From positions 1 through 42,160 of the forward strand of contig JAEDIG010000007.1 of the NCBI GenBank assembly GCA_016292545.1: a stretch of DNA of 42,160 nucleotides, read 5' to 3'. The notes beneath the pieces were generated by a model that worked only from the letters and a program-made list of their open reading frames with translations, did no database searches and was not told the DNA's origin. A program made the position numbers and the translations under genes. This stretch comes from Bacteroidaceae bacterium. Lineage in GTDB: Bacteria; Bacteroidota; Bacteroidia; Bacteroidales; Bacteroidaceae. Shown here in pieces: positions 23,894 through 32,510 of this stretch. Each line of letters starts with the position of its first letter. Position 1 is the stretch's first letter.

Positions 23894-25537
23894 TCAGCCG
23901 CGGGGACACCAGGGCTTGAGCTGCTTGAAGAAGTCGTTGCCCTTGTCGTCCACGAGGATGAATGCGGGGAAGTCCTCCACAACAATCTTCCAGATGGCTT
24001 CCATTCCCAGTTCGGGATACTCCACACATTCGATGCTCTTGATGCTGCTCTGCGAAAGAACGGCAGCCACGCCTCCGATGGTGCCCAGATAGAAGCCGCC
24101 ATGCTTTTGGCAGGCCTCTGTGACTGCATCGGAACGGTTGCCCTTGGCAATCATCACCAGCGAGCCGCCATGCGACTGGAATTCGTCTACATAGGGGTCC
24201 ATACGGTTGGCCGTGGTGGGACCCATCGAGCCGCAGGGATAGCCTTCCGGCGTCTTGGCCGGGCCGGCATACAGCACGGGATAGTCCTTGAAGTATGTGG
24301 GCAGGTCTTCGCCTGCGTCCAGACGTGCCTTCAGCTTGGCGTGTGCAATGTCGCGGGCCACGATGATGGTTCCCTTGAGGTTGACACGGGTGCTCACAGG
24401 GTATTTGGTCAGCTGGGCGCGCACCTCGTCGATGCCCTTGTCCAGATCGATTTCAATGCCTTTGGGACCTTCGCCCGGGCGGCGGAACTGTTCGGGGATG
24501 AGCTCGCTGGGATTGTTGTCCATGCGCTCCAGCCAGATGCCGTCACGGTTGATTTTGGCCTTGATGTTGCGGTCGGCCGAGCAGCTCACGCCCATGCCGA
24601 TGGGGCAGGATGCGCCATGGCGTGGCAGGCGGATGACGCGGATGTCGTGTGCGAGTGCCTTGCCGCCAAACTGTGCGCCCAGACCTATCTTCTGTGCTTC
24701 CAGCAGCAGCTTCTGCTCCAGGTCGATGTCGCGGAATGCGCGTCCGGTTTCATCGCCTGTGGTGGGCAGGCCGTCGTAATACTTGATGGATGCCAGCTTC
24801 ACGGTGAGCAGGTTCTTTTCTGCCGATGTGCCGCCGATGACGAAGGCGATGTGGTAGGGGGGACATGCAGCCGTGCCCAGGCTCTTCATCTTCTCCACGA
24901 GGAAGGGTATCAGTGTGCCCTCGTTCTGGATGGTTGCCTTGGTCATGGGATAGAAGTAGGTCTTGTTGGCTGAACCGCCGCCCTTGGCCACCATGACGAA
25001 GCGGTATTCGGCACCCTCCACAGCCTCGATGTCGATTTGTGCAGGCAGGTTGCAGCGTGTGTTCACCTCGTCATACATATTGAGGGGCGCATTCTGCGAG
25101 TAGCGCAGGTTCTCCTGGGTGAAGGTTTCAAAGACACCGCGCGAGAGCGCCTCCTCGTCCTCGTAGCCTGTCCACACCATCTGTCCCTTTTCGCCGTGGA
25201 TAATGGCTGTGCCCGTGTCCTGGCAGAAGGGAAGGACACCCTTGGCGGCTGTTTCCGCATTGCGCAGGAACTGCAGTGCCACATACTTGTCGTTCTCCGA
25301 ACTTTCGGGGTCGTTGAGGATGGCGGCCACCTGCTCGTTGTGCTCGCGCCGGAGCATGAATTCCACATCGTGGAAGGCCTCGCGTGCAAGCAGGGTCAGG
25401 GCTTCGGGAGCCACCTTCAGAATCTCGTGTCCCTCAAACTGGCCCAGGCTGATGCCCTCTGTCGAAAGCAGCCGGTACTGTGTTTTGTCCTCGCCCTTCT
25501 GGAACATGGGGGCGTACTTGAATTCTACATTTGCCAT
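23894..25537 (-). CDS. fum: Class I fumarate hydratase (Fe-S)
   Basis: A 547-residue iron-sulfur fumarase that interconverts fumarate and malate; in Bacteroidales it works mostly in the malate-to-fumarate direction of the reductive branch that leads to succinate and propionate. It has the N-terminal Fe-S domain and C-terminal domain in one chain, the fumA/fumB layout. Likely [4Fe-4S] ligands are C105 in PFCQDTGT, C225 in TAACPPYH and C311 in GASCPIGMG, all in family-typical positions. KGGGSANKTYFYPMTKA and the C-terminal CGSMGPTTANRMD are also hallmark segments. It follows DUF4954 by 62 bp and ends at a strong terminator. Length is normal. Confidence 0.95.
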   Translation of the reverse strand: MANVEFKYAPMFQKGEDKTQYRLLSTEGISLGQFEGHEILKVAPEALTLLAREAFHDVEFMLRREHNEQVAAILNDPESSENDKYVALQFLRNAETAAKGVLPFCQDTGTAIIHGEKGQMVWTGYEDEEALSRGVFETFTQENLRYSQNAPLNMYDEVNTRCNLPAQIDIEAVEGAEYRFVMVAKGGGSANKTYFYPMTKATIQNEGTLIPFLVEKMKSLGTAACPPYHIAFVIGGTSAEKNLLTVKLASIKYYDGLPTTGDETGRAFRDIDLEQKLLLEAQKIGLGAQFGGKALAHDIRVIRLPRHGASCPIGMGVSCSADRNIKAKINRDGIWLERMDNNPSELIPEQFRRPGEGPKGIEIDLDKGIDEVRAQLTKYPVSTRVNLKGTIIVARDIAHAKLKARLDAGEDLPTYFKDYPVLYAGPAKTPEGYPCGSMGPTTANRMDPYVDEFQSHGGSLVMIAKGNRSDAVTEACQKHGGFYLGTIGGVAAVLSQSSIKSIECVEYPELGMEAIWKIVVEDFPAFILVDDKGNDFFKQLKPWCPRG

Positions 25538-25599
25538 AAGTGTTTCTTTATAGTGTTGTTTGTTATATTGGGTCCTTGATACATGTTATGGGTGAAACG

Positions 25600-27456
25600 T
25601 CATTCCTCATAGTCTATTTCGTGGTCAAGGTTCTCGATGAAATCCTTGAGTACACTCTCGTCCACATCGCCCATTGCATATTCTTTTTCGGCATCCTTGC
25701 GTATCTCGGCAATCCATGCTCGGCGGGCCTGGATGTAGTCCTGATGGATGCGCTCGGCATCGGCCATCGTGATTTCCCGTAATCCGTAGTAGTCGAGGAT
25801 AACGCGGTAGGTCCATGCCCACTGGAAAGTGCGGTAGTTGCCGTCTATCTCCACGAAACGGTCCAGCACCTTGTCCACGGTGTCCAGCTGGCCGCTCTTG
25901 ATGTCGTCCAACAGGCGCTGCTCCTCCGATGCCGGAAGCAGAAGGCCGGAAAGGTCGTTCCAGTCGCCAGTGCCTACATTGCTCGTGGGCGGTTTCAGCA
26001 GGGGGTCGCGCTTGCGCACCCTCTTGAGCACGGCTCCCATATAGATGCGCAGCGCAATGTCGTAATACTTGATGCCCTTGCGGAGAGAAGGTGTATTGAT
26101 TACGTATTCATGATAATTATAGGTGGATACATTGTCGCCCGACACACTGCGTAGATTCTCCAGGATGGTTTTGCCCTTGATAATTTCCCCTACGGAGAAG
26201 GGCGAGAGCCAGTCAAAGTTGATGATGCTCTTTTGTGCGCCGGCCGGACGTCGGTCACGCTTGGGCCATTTGCGGATGTCGCGATATAGACCCACAGTGG
26301 TGATGTTACGACCTGGCGAGAGATACATCGTGTCGCCACCGGCAATCAGATAGGAGAATGGCAGGTTTCGTGTGTCCGGGTGGTGCATCAGCTTGCCCAT
26401 ACACACGGAGAAGGTGCCGATGGTGGCTGGCATGAGCAGATATGCCCCGCTGGCCGTTTTTGTACCCCTTTCCAGGGTGCCCCAGTGTATCGGCCCCATT
26501 TTGTAGGCATGGTTGGAGAAATTGGTGGCCGACCCGGCATTATAGAACGAGAACATGCCTCCGATAAGGAGCGAGCTTTTGTGGTGGCTGGCAGAGAACG
26601 GGCCGCAGAAGGCCGCACACGCTTCACCGTTGCTCATATAGGAATTGGCAAAGAACACAGAGGCAGAGGCTGTGAATCCATTGCTCAAATGGCATGATTC
26701 GCCCACAAAGCAATCCTCTATCTTCACGCTGTTGGAAATCTCGCATCCGTCGGAAACGATGGTGTTTTCGCATATAATTCCAGTGCCGATGAACACATGC
26801 GAGCCAGGTGTGCTCAGGATTGTGCATTCGCTGATGCGTCCGGCTCCGTCCACGGTGCAGCAGTCTCCGATCACGGTGTTGGTGATTTCCTTGGTGTTGA
26901 TGATCTTCACACCATTGCCGATGGTGCCGCGTGTGGGTGCTGTCTCTGCCACTCTCCGTTCCACCATCCTGCGGATGAGGCTGGAGATTTCCTTGTCGCA
27001 CGCATATTTCACCATAAGCGCCGCCAGCTGGCTGTTGAGGTCGCGGCACAGGACAATGTTCCCGGGTCCCACTTCGTTGAGCACGGATATCAGCCGGCCC
27101 TCTCCGTAGGTGGCCGGCATTCGGGTCTCTATGGTGGAAACGTTGGCTATCAGGCATTCGTTGCCGATAGTATAGTTGTTGATATAGTTGCCGATTTTTT
27201 CTATGAGGCAGTTGTCGCCCACATCCACGTTGCGCAGCGTTGCGTCGTTTATGCCTGCATGCTTCACAAAACCCGGGCTCACCTCAACATTCTTCTCGAA
27301 TGCGCCAATCCGGATGTTGCCATAAAGCATTACGCGGTGCATGAAATTGGCATGGAATCCATTGCCCACCAGCACGGTGTTCCAGTCTTCCGCCCAGCAG
27401 CTGTTTCCCTTGAGCGTCTGTATCTCAGAATCGGTCAGTGGCCTGAAAGTTTTCAT
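25600..27456 (-). CDS. DUF4954 family protein (left-handed beta-helix)
   Basis: A 618-residue protein of a Bacteroidetes/spirochaete family. The middle (about 60-330) is built of imperfect hexapeptide repeats typical of left-handed beta-helices: TIGNECLIANVSTIE, NTVIGDCCTVDGAGRISECTIL, FIGTGIICENTIVSDGCEISN. Such folds are found in sugar-nucleotide pyrophosphorylase and acyltransferase tails; DUF4954 members are usually described as resembling bifunctional fucokinase/UDP-sugar pyrophosphorylase domains. No enzyme activity is established. There is no signal peptide, so it is cytoplasmic. It overlaps the hflX stop by 4 bp, so it is co-translated. Family call sure, function open. Confidence 0.88.
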   Translation of the reverse strand: MKTFRPLTDSEIQTLKGNSCWAEDWNTVLVGNGFHANFMHRVMLYGNIRIGAFEKNVEVSPGFVKHAGINDATLRNVDVGDNCLIEKIGNYINNYTIGNECLIANVSTIETRMPATYGEGRLISVLNEVGPGNIVLCRDLNSQLAALMVKYACDKEISSLIRRMVERRVAETAPTRGTIGNGVKIINTKEITNTVIGDCCTVDGAGRISECTILSTPGSHVFIGTGIICENTIVSDGCEISNSVKIEDCFVGESCHLSNGFTASASVFFANSYMSNGEACAAFCGPFSASHHKSSLLIGGMFSFYNAGSATNFSNHAYKMGPIHWGTLERGTKTASGAYLLMPATIGTFSVCMGKLMHHPDTRNLPFSYLIAGGDTMYLSPGRNITTVGLYRDIRKWPKRDRRPAGAQKSIINFDWLSPFSVGEIIKGKTILENLRSVSGDNVSTYNYHEYVINTPSLRKGIKYYDIALRIYMGAVLKRVRKRDPLLKPPTSNVGTGDWNDLSGLLLPASEEQRLLDDIKSGQLDTVDKVLDRFVEIDGNYRTFQWAWTYRVILDYYGLREITMADAERIHQDYIQARRAWIAEIRKDAEKEYAMGDVDESVLKDFIENLDHEIDYEE

Positions 27457-28721
27457 TCTTCAATTGGATAAAGGAAATCGTTGTAGGGGTATTTCTGCAC
27501 ATGGAGCTGGCGCACTCTCTGGTAGAGCACCTGGCGGAGCGTGTCGATGCCCTTCCGCTCCTTGGCAGAGATGAACAGGCAGGCGCCCTCCAGCCGGGCC
27601 ATCCAGGTGTGGATGAGGTCAGAAAGGGGTATGTTTTCGCGTGTGGCGGGTGTCAGGTCGTCAGGGTCCTTGGGCTGCCAGGTGTAGGCATCCACCTTGT
27701 TGAACACCACCATGGATGGCTTCTCGGCACACCCCAGATCGGCAAGCGTCTTCTCCACCACGCGTATCTGCTCCTCAAAGTCGGGATGCGAGATGTCCAC
27801 CACATGCAGCAGCAGGTCGGCCTCGCGCACCTCGTCGAGCGTGCTCTTGAAGGAGTCCACCAGGTCGGTGGGCAACTTGCGGATGAAGCCCACCGTGTCG
27901 GATAGCAGGAAGGGGAGATTGTCCACAATCACCTTGCGCACGGTGGTGTCGAGGGTGGCGAAGAGCTTGTTCTCGGCAAACACCTCGCTTTTTGCCAGGA
28001 TGTTCATGAGCGTGCTCTTGCCCACATTGGTGTAGCCCACCAGAGCCACACGGATGAGTCGTCCGCGTCCCTGCCGCTGGGTGGTCTTCTGGCGGTCTAT
28101 GTCGGCCAGGCGCTGCTTCAGCAGGCTCATGCGGCCCAGGATGATGCGGCGGTCCATTTCGAGCTGTGTCTCGCCGGGGCCCCTGAGGCCCACGGAGCCC
28201 TTTCCGCCGCCGGAGCCGCTTCCGCCGCCCTGACGTTCCAGATGGGTCCACAGTCGCTGCAGGCGGGGCAGCATGTAGCGGTATTGGGCCAGCTCCACCT
28301 GTGTCTTTGCGCTGGCCGTCTGGGCGCGCATGGCAAAGATGTCGAGGATGAGGCTGGTGCGGTCGAGGATTTTCACCTTCAGTTCCTTCTCGATGTTGCG
28401 CAGCTGCTTGGCGCTCAGTTCGTCGTCAAAGATTACCATGCCCACTTCGCGCTCGGCCTCTTCTTCCTGCTGGATATACTGTCTTATCTCCTGCAGCTTG
28501 CCAATGCCCAGATAGGTGACGCTGCTCGGCCCGGCCAGCCGCTGGGTGAACCGCTTTATGGTGACGGCTCCGGCCGTGGTGGCCAGGAATTCCAGTTCAT
28601 CCAGGTATTCGTTGGTCTTGCGTTCGTTCTGCTGGGGCGTGATGATGCCCACAAGAATGGCTGTCTCATTGCTGGCCTCGGCAATCAGCTCCGTGTTGCT
28701 GTTGTTCTTGAAATCTCTCAT
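27453..28721 (-). CDS. hflX: Ribosome-associated GTPase HflX
   Basis: A 422-residue HflX GTPase, which splits or rescues stalled 70S ribosomes under stress. The N-terminal HflX domain is clear (AGAVTIKRFTQRLAGPSS, GIGKLQEI, VIFDDELSAKQLRNIEKEL), followed by the glycine-rich linker (GGGSGSGGGKGSVGLRGPGETQLE) and the G domain with G1 GYTNVGKST, G3 DTVGF and G4 NKVD. It lacks the long C-terminal extension of some bacterial forms, which is normal in Bacteroidetes. It lies between a coiled-coil lipoprotein gene (10 bp) and DUF4954 (4-bp overlap). Confidence 0.95.
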   Translation of the reverse strand: MRDFKNNSNTELIAEASNETAILVGIITPQQNERKTNEYLDELEFLATTAGAVTIKRFTQRLAGPSSVTYLGIGKLQEIRQYIQQEEEAEREVGMVIFDDELSAKQLRNIEKELKVKILDRTSLILDIFAMRAQTASAKTQVELAQYRYMLPRLQRLWTHLERQGGGSGSGGGKGSVGLRGPGETQLEMDRRIILGRMSLLKQRLADIDRQKTTQRQGRGRLIRVALVGYTNVGKSTLMNILAKSEVFAENKLFATLDTTVRKVIVDNLPFLLSDTVGFIRKLPTDLVDSFKSTLDEVREADLLLHVVDISHPDFEEQIRVVEKTLADLGCAEKPSMVVFNKVDAYTWQPKDPDDLTPATRENIPLSDLIHTWMARLEGACLFISAKERKGIDTLRQVLYQRVRQLHVQKYPYNDFLYPIEE

Positions 28722-28731
28722 CGGCCTCCTT

Positions 28732-29586
28732 CTATTTCACTTGAATCACCAGATAACGGCTTGTGCTCCAGAACTTCTTGGGATTGGTTATATGGAGCAC
28801 ATACTGCTTCTGGCTGTCCTTCTCCAGCTTGTAGCTGTTGTCGGGATGGTTGGTGAGCAGCTTCGCGCCTTTGCTGTAGAGCCTTATCTCCTTGTCATAG
28901 CGGATGTCCACCTGGGTGAAGTAGTCCGTGTTGAAATCGCCGTCGTTGAGCACGTCACCGCCCGAGAGGATGCGCTGTTCCTTCAGTTCCGCCTTTGTGC
29001 CGAACACGAACCATGCCGTGTTCAGTTCCTTGTCCTGTGCGGCCACCTGACGTGCCTTGTCTTTGTTTGCGGAGTCCAGTGCACTCACGTCGTTGTGCAG
29101 GCTGGCTATCTGCTGCAGCTGTTCGGCTATCTGCACGTCCTTTTCGGCCAGACGTGCCTCCAGTTCCTGTATGCGCTGGTTCTGCTGTTCCACCTGGCTG
29201 TTGAGCGACTCCACCATCTTGCGCATTTTCTCTGCGTTGATGTTGCTGCGCTGCAGCTTGCCCTTGAGTTGCTCTATCATGTCGCGGTTCTGCTGCATGG
29301 CTTCCTGGATGAAGGCGATGTTGTCGCGGATCACCTCCTTGCTGCTGGCGCTTTCGGGTGCTCCGTCGGCGATGGTCACCCGGCCTTCGGCCTCGTTGAT
29401 GCGCTGTATGCCTTCCTGCACCTCGTTGACGGTGCCCATGATGTCGTCCAGTTCTCTGTCTCTGTCGATGATTACGCGTTGCAGCGAGTCGCAGGTCTGC
29501 TGCAGGGTTTCGTTCTGCCTGCTGTTGTCTGTTGAGCATGCGGTGCATATCTGGACCGCGATTGCCAAGATGAATAACTTCTTCAT
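28732..29586 (-). CDS. Coiled-coil lipoprotein
   Basis: A 284-residue outer-surface or periplasmic lipoprotein. The signal MKKLFILAIAVQICTACST has a good lipobox with the acylated cysteine at 17. Residues about 25-190 form a long coiled coil rich in Q, E, L and N (for example VESLNSQVEQQNQRIQELEA), and the last 90 residues form a compact domain (TAWFVFGTKAELKEQRIL, ending FWSTSRYLVIQVK). This layout resembles the Bacteroidales lipoproteins sometimes annotated as Cbp1-type collagen-binding adhesins. I recall that resemblance only loosely and would not claim adhesion. It lies 12 bp after rsmI and 10 bp before hflX. Confidence 0.8.
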   Translation of the reverse strand: MKKLFILAIAVQICTACSTDNSRQNETLQQTCDSLQRVIIDRDRELDDIMGTVNEVQEGIQRINEAEGRVTIADGAPESASSKEVIRDNIAFIQEAMQQNRDMIEQLKGKLQRSNINAEKMRKMVESLNSQVEQQNQRIQELEARLAEKDVQIAEQLQQIASLHNDVSALDSANKDKARQVAAQDKELNTAWFVFGTKAELKEQRILSGGDVLNDGDFNTDYFTQVDIRYDKEIRLYSKGAKLLTNHPDNSYKLEKDSQKQYVLHITNPKKFWSTSRYLVIQVK

Positions 29587-29598
29587 ATCCTTACAATA

Positions 29599-30342
29599 TT
29601 AGAAAAGATTTTTGGTTTCTTCGTCGCTTTCTGTCTCGTCGGTCTCCTCGTTGCCGTGGCTGCCCTTTGCCGGCTCGCGTCCGGCCACCACTATCACGAA
29701 TTCCCCTTTGGGCTCCGCCTCCTGGAAATGGGCGGCCACCTCGGCCAGCGTGCCGCGCACGCTTTCCTCGTGCACCTTGCTTATCTCCCGGCACACGCTC
29801 ACCCTTCGTTCTCCACCCATCACCTCGGCCAGCTGTGTGAGTGTCTTCACCACACGGCGGGGCGACTCGTAGATGACCATGGTGCGCGTTTCCTGGGCCA
29901 GGGCCATGAGCCGTGTCTGCCGGCCCTTCTTCTGGGGCAGGAATCCCTCAAAACAGAAACGGTCGCACGGCAGGCCGCTGCTCACCAGTGCGGGCACCAG
30001 TGCGGTGGCTCCCGGCAGGGTGACCACTTCCACACCGGCCTTGATGGCTTCGCGTGCCACCAGAAAGCCGGGGTCGCTGATGCCCGGTGTGCCGGCATCC
30101 GACACCACTGCCACCGTCTCGCCTGCCAACAACCGCTCCACCACACGTCCTACGGTCTGGTGCTCGTTGAACTTGTGGTAGGAGAGCATGGCATTCTTGA
30201 TGCCGAAATGCTTCAGCAGCACACCGCTTGTGCGCGTGTCTTCGGCCAGTATCAGGTCGGCCTCCTGAAGTATGCGCAGGGCGCGCTGGGTGATGTCCTC
30301 CAAGTTGCCTACGGGCGTAGGCACGATATAAAGTATACCCAT
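29599..30342 (-). CDS. rsmI: 16S rRNA (cytidine1402-2'-O)-methyltransferase RsmI
   Basis: RsmI methylates the 2'-O of C1402 in the 16S decoding centre. The 247-residue protein has the tetrapyrrole-methylase-type fold with the exact family start LYIVPTPVGNLEDITQRA, then AEDTRTSGVLLKHF, SDAGTPGISDPG, and PGATALVPALVSSGLP. The acidic tail (GNEETDETESDEETKNLF) is an unusual but plausible extension. It is the first gene of a five-gene minus-strand run that ends with fumarase, and has a good promoter upstream. Confidence 0.95.
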   Translation of the reverse strand: MGILYIVPTPVGNLEDITQRALRILQEADLILAEDTRTSGVLLKHFGIKNAMLSYHKFNEHQTVGRVVERLLAGETVAVVSDAGTPGISDPGFLVAREAIKAGVEVVTLPGATALVPALVSSGLPCDRFCFEGFLPQKKGRQTRLMALAQETRTMVIYESPRRVVKTLTQLAEVMGGERRVSVCREISKVHEESVRGTLAEVAAHFQEAEPKGEFVIVVAGREPAKGSHGNEETDETESDEETKNLF

Positions 30343-30361
30343 ACGTTTGTCTATTTGGGAG

Positions 30362-30394
30362 CAAATTTAGCCATAAAATCGCTATGCCACCAAA
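30362..30394 (-). promoter_or_regulatory. Promoter of the rsmI run
   Basis: On the minus strand TAAATTTG (30362-30369) is an exact TAnnTTTG and a TTTG (30391-30394) lies 21 bp upstream. The leader to the ATG at 30342 would be about 14-15 nt. Confidence 0.7.
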
Positions 30395-30439
30395 TGATTG
30401 GCAAATTATTTGAGTGCACATGATGTTTTTGTAGGTTTT

Positions 30440-30473
30440 TTTGACATTATTTCAGTTTTAAATCGTACATTTG
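30440..30473 (+). promoter_or_regulatory. Promoter of thymidine kinase
   Basis: TTTG (30440-30443) and TACATTTG (30466-30473) are 22 bp apart, close to Bacteroidetes spacing. The -7 box overlaps the TTG at 30471 that would be an alternative start, which rules that start out. Confidence 0.65.
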
Positions 30474-30491
30474 CCTCAAAAAAACGATGAT

Positions 30492-31097
30492 ATGCAGATG
30501 AATTATGCAACTCATGCGGGCGGAGAGCTCATCCGGCAGGGACGCGTGGAGGTGATTTGCGGTTCCATGTTCTCGGGCAAGACCGAGGAACTCATCCGGC
30601 GGCTTCGGCGTGCGCAGTTGGCCCGCCAACGTGTGGAAATCTTCAAGCCCGCGCTCGATGTGCGCTACAGCCACGACGATGTGGTGAGCCACGAGGGCAA
30701 CAGCATTCCTTCCACCCCCATCGACTCCCCCGACAGCATCCTGCTGATGGCGCAGGGCACCGATGTGGTGGGCATCGACGAGGCCCAGTTCTTCGGCCCC
30801 CGTGTGGTGGACGTGTGCAACCAGCTGGCCGCGCAGGGCATCCGTGTCATAGTGGCCGGGCTCGACCTCGACTTCAAGGGCCAGCCTTTTGGCCCCATGC
30901 CCCAGCTGATGGCCACCAGCGACGAGGTGACCAAGGTGCATGCCATCTGTGTGCGCTGCGGTGCCCTGGCCTATGTGAGCCACCGCATCGTGGACGGCGA
31001 CCGCCAGGTGATGCTTGGCGAAAAGTCGGAATACGAGCCGCTCTGCCGCTGCTGCTACCAGAAGGAAATGAATATGCAGAACCAAACCCAACAATAA
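30492..31097 (+). CDS. tdk: Thymidine kinase (type II)
   Basis: A 201-residue cytosolic kinase that phosphorylates thymidine to dTMP in the salvage pathway. The P-loop is GSMFSGKTEEL, the Walker B-like motif is GIDEAQFF, and the lasso/zinc region has CVRCG and CRCC as the two cysteine pairs. I chose the ATG at 30492 (MQMNYATHAGGEL); the promoter lies just upstream. The permease gene follows after 12 bp, so the two are probably cotranscribed although functionally unrelated. Confidence 0.95.
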   Translation: MQMNYATHAGGELIRQGRVEVICGSMFSGKTEELIRRLRRAQLARQRVEIFKPALDVRYSHDDVVSHEGNSIPSTPIDSPDSILLMAQGTDVVGIDEAQFFGPRVVDVCNQLAAQGIRVIVAGLDLDFKGQPFGPMPQLMATSDEVTKVHAICVRCGALAYVSHRIVDGDRQVMLGEKSEYEPLCRCCYQKEMNMQNQTQQ

Positions 31098-31109
31098 CCC
31101 CTCTCCGAT

Positions 31110-32210
31110 ATGTTTGAACGCGAAATCACTTTCGACCGCTTCATCCGTGGTCTCATCGTGCTGGTGGTCGTTGTGGCCGCCGGCATGCTGCTCAACAGGC
31201 TCAGCACGGTGCTCATCCCCTTTTTCGTGGCGTGGCTGATGGCCTATATGCTCTATCCGCTGGTGTGCTTCCTCCAGTACAGGCTCCGGTTGCGCGGGCG
31301 CATTGTCAGCATTTCCGTGGCTCTGCTGCTGGTGCTGTCGGTGCTCACGGGACTGGTGGCGCTCATCCTTCCGCCCACCATCCAGGAATTCGGCAAGCTG
31401 CAGGGCCTCCTCACCACCGTGGTCCACGACACCATCGGGCGCAGCGAGGTGACGGAGTTCATGGACAGGACCCTCCGCACCTTCCTCAACGATGCCTCGC
31501 TGGTGGAGATAGCCCGCCAGAGCAGTTTTGTGGATGCCGCGCAGGGCATACTGTGGTGGATGTGGGACGTGGTCACGCGCACCCTCAACTTTGCCATGGG
31601 TGTCTTCGGCCTGTTTGTGGTGCTGCTCTACACTTTTTTCATCCTGCTCGACTATGAGAACATCAGCGAGGGTTGGGTGCGGCTCATCCCCGCCCCCAAG
31701 CGCCGCTATGCCACCATGCTGGTGCAGGACGTGAAGTCGGGCATGAATGCATATTTCCGTGGCCAGGCGCTCATCGCCTTCCTGGTGGGCCTTCTTTTCA
31801 GCATCGGTTTCCTCATCATCGACTTCCCCTTTGCCATCGGCCTGGGGCTCATCATCGGTGTACTCAATCTGGTGCCCTATCTGCAGCTCATCGCCTTTCT
31901 GCCCACCATCATGCTGGCCCTGCTCAAGGCCGCCGACACGGGCGGCAACTTCTGGCTCATCCTGCTCAGTGCGCTGGTGGTGTTTGCCGTGGTGCAGCTC
32001 ATCCAGGACATGTATCTCACGCCCCGCATCATGGGTCATGTCACGGGCCTCAATCCTGCCATCATCCTCCTCAGCCTTTCCGTATGGGGCAGCCTGCTGG
32101 GCATGATAGGCCTCATCATCGCCCTCCCGCTCACCACCCTCCTCCTTTCCTACTACAGGCGTCTGGTACTCGGCGAATTGCCGCCCGACAAGCCGGAAGA
32201 GCATCCCTGA
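31110..32210 (+). CDS. AI-2E/PerM family membrane permease
   Basis: A 366-residue inner-membrane protein of the AI-2E transporter family (PF01594, formerly DUF20). About eight hydrophobic segments are visible: two at the N-terminus (15-50), one near 65-85, a long soluble stretch, then a hydrophobic core from about 155 on, with the family-typical GLGLIIGVLNLVPYLQ and a C-terminal LSVWGSLLGMIGLIIALPL. Members export peptides, ions or the AI-2 signal; substrate cannot be predicted from sequence. It is preceded by tdk at 12 bp. Confidence 0.88.
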   Translation: MFEREITFDRFIRGLIVLVVVVAAGMLLNRLSTVLIPFFVAWLMAYMLYPLVCFLQYRLRLRGRIVSISVALLLVLSVLTGLVALILPPTIQEFGKLQGLLTTVVHDTIGRSEVTEFMDRTLRTFLNDASLVEIARQSSFVDAAQGILWWMWDVVTRTLNFAMGVFGLFVVLLYTFFILLDYENISEGWVRLIPAPKRRYATMLVQDVKSGMNAYFRGQALIAFLVGLLFSIGFLIIDFPFAIGLGLIIGVLNLVPYLQLIAFLPTIMLALLKAADTGGNFWLILLSALVVFAVVQLIQDMYLTPRIMGHVTGLNPAIILLSLSVWGSLLGMIGLIIALPLTTLLLSYYRRLVLGELPPDKPEEHP

Positions 32211-32243
32211 AGGAGTGTTTTTGTGAAAAAAAAGGCTAAAACG

Positions 32244-32274
32244 TTTGCAGATACGAATAAAAGTCGTACCTTTG
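32244..32274 (+). promoter_or_regulatory. Canonical promoter of tRNA-Lys
   Basis: TTTG (32244-32247), exactly 19 bp, then TACCTTTG (32267-32274): a perfect match to the Bacteroidetes primary-sigma consensus. Transcription would begin near 32281, about 40 bp ahead of the tRNA. It is the best promoter in the window and a good local reference for the others. Confidence 0.85.
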
Positions 32275-32319
32275 CACCCGCTAAGCAAAATTAGCATTAA
32301 TCTTCTTGTATTTTTGGTT

Positions 32320-32395
32320 GACTCGCTAGCTCAGTCGGTAGAGCACTTCACTTTTAATGAAGGGGTCTCGGGTTCGAACCCCGAGCGGGTTACCA
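32320..32395 (+). tRNA. tRNA-Lys (anticodon TTT), CCA encoded
   Basis: A full cloverleaf can be drawn: acceptor GACTCGC with GCGGGTT, D arm GCTC/GAGC, anticodon stem CTTCA/TGAAG around the loop CTTTTAA (anticodon TTT at 32353-32355), T arm TCGGG/CCCGA with TTCGAAC, discriminator A and an encoded CCA at 32393-32395. The total is 76 nt. Flanked by a canonical promoter and a terminator, it is a single-gene transcription unit. Confidence 0.97.
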
Positions 32396-32400
32396 GTCAC

Positions 32401-32428
32401 AAAGGACTTCCTCTGAGGTCCTTTTTTT
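32401..32428 (+). terminator. Rho-independent terminator of tRNA-Lys
   Basis: A 7-bp stem AAAGGAC (32401-32407) with GTCCTTT (32418-32424) and a 10-nt loop is followed by four further Ts, five bases after the tRNA CCA. Confidence 0.85.
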
Positions 32429-32481
32429 GTGTCTTGCAAATATTTTTCTTCCTTTTCCCCTTCTGTCTTGTTTTTTTGTTG

Positions 32482-32489
32482 TATCTTTG
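32482..32489 (+). promoter_or_regulatory. -7 box of the double-SGNH esterase gene
   Basis: TATCTTTG fits TAnnTTTG and lies 21 bp before the ATG at 32511. No proper -33 is seen. It sits downstream of the tRNA terminator and supports the 32511 start over the ATG at 32427. Confidence 0.55.
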
Positions 32490-32510
32490 GTGCCAAAATA
32501 TAATGCTGAT

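Noticed and set aside
23867..24973. A 368-codon plus-strand frame opposite fumarase
   Set aside because: Fumarase is unmistakable on the minus strand, and this frame even covers its terminator region.
30447..32297. A 616-codon open frame on the minus strand across tdk and the permease gene
   Set aside because: It is antisense to two clear genes, is histidine-rich and low in complexity, and arises from strong GC bias at third codon positions. No start signal or family match.
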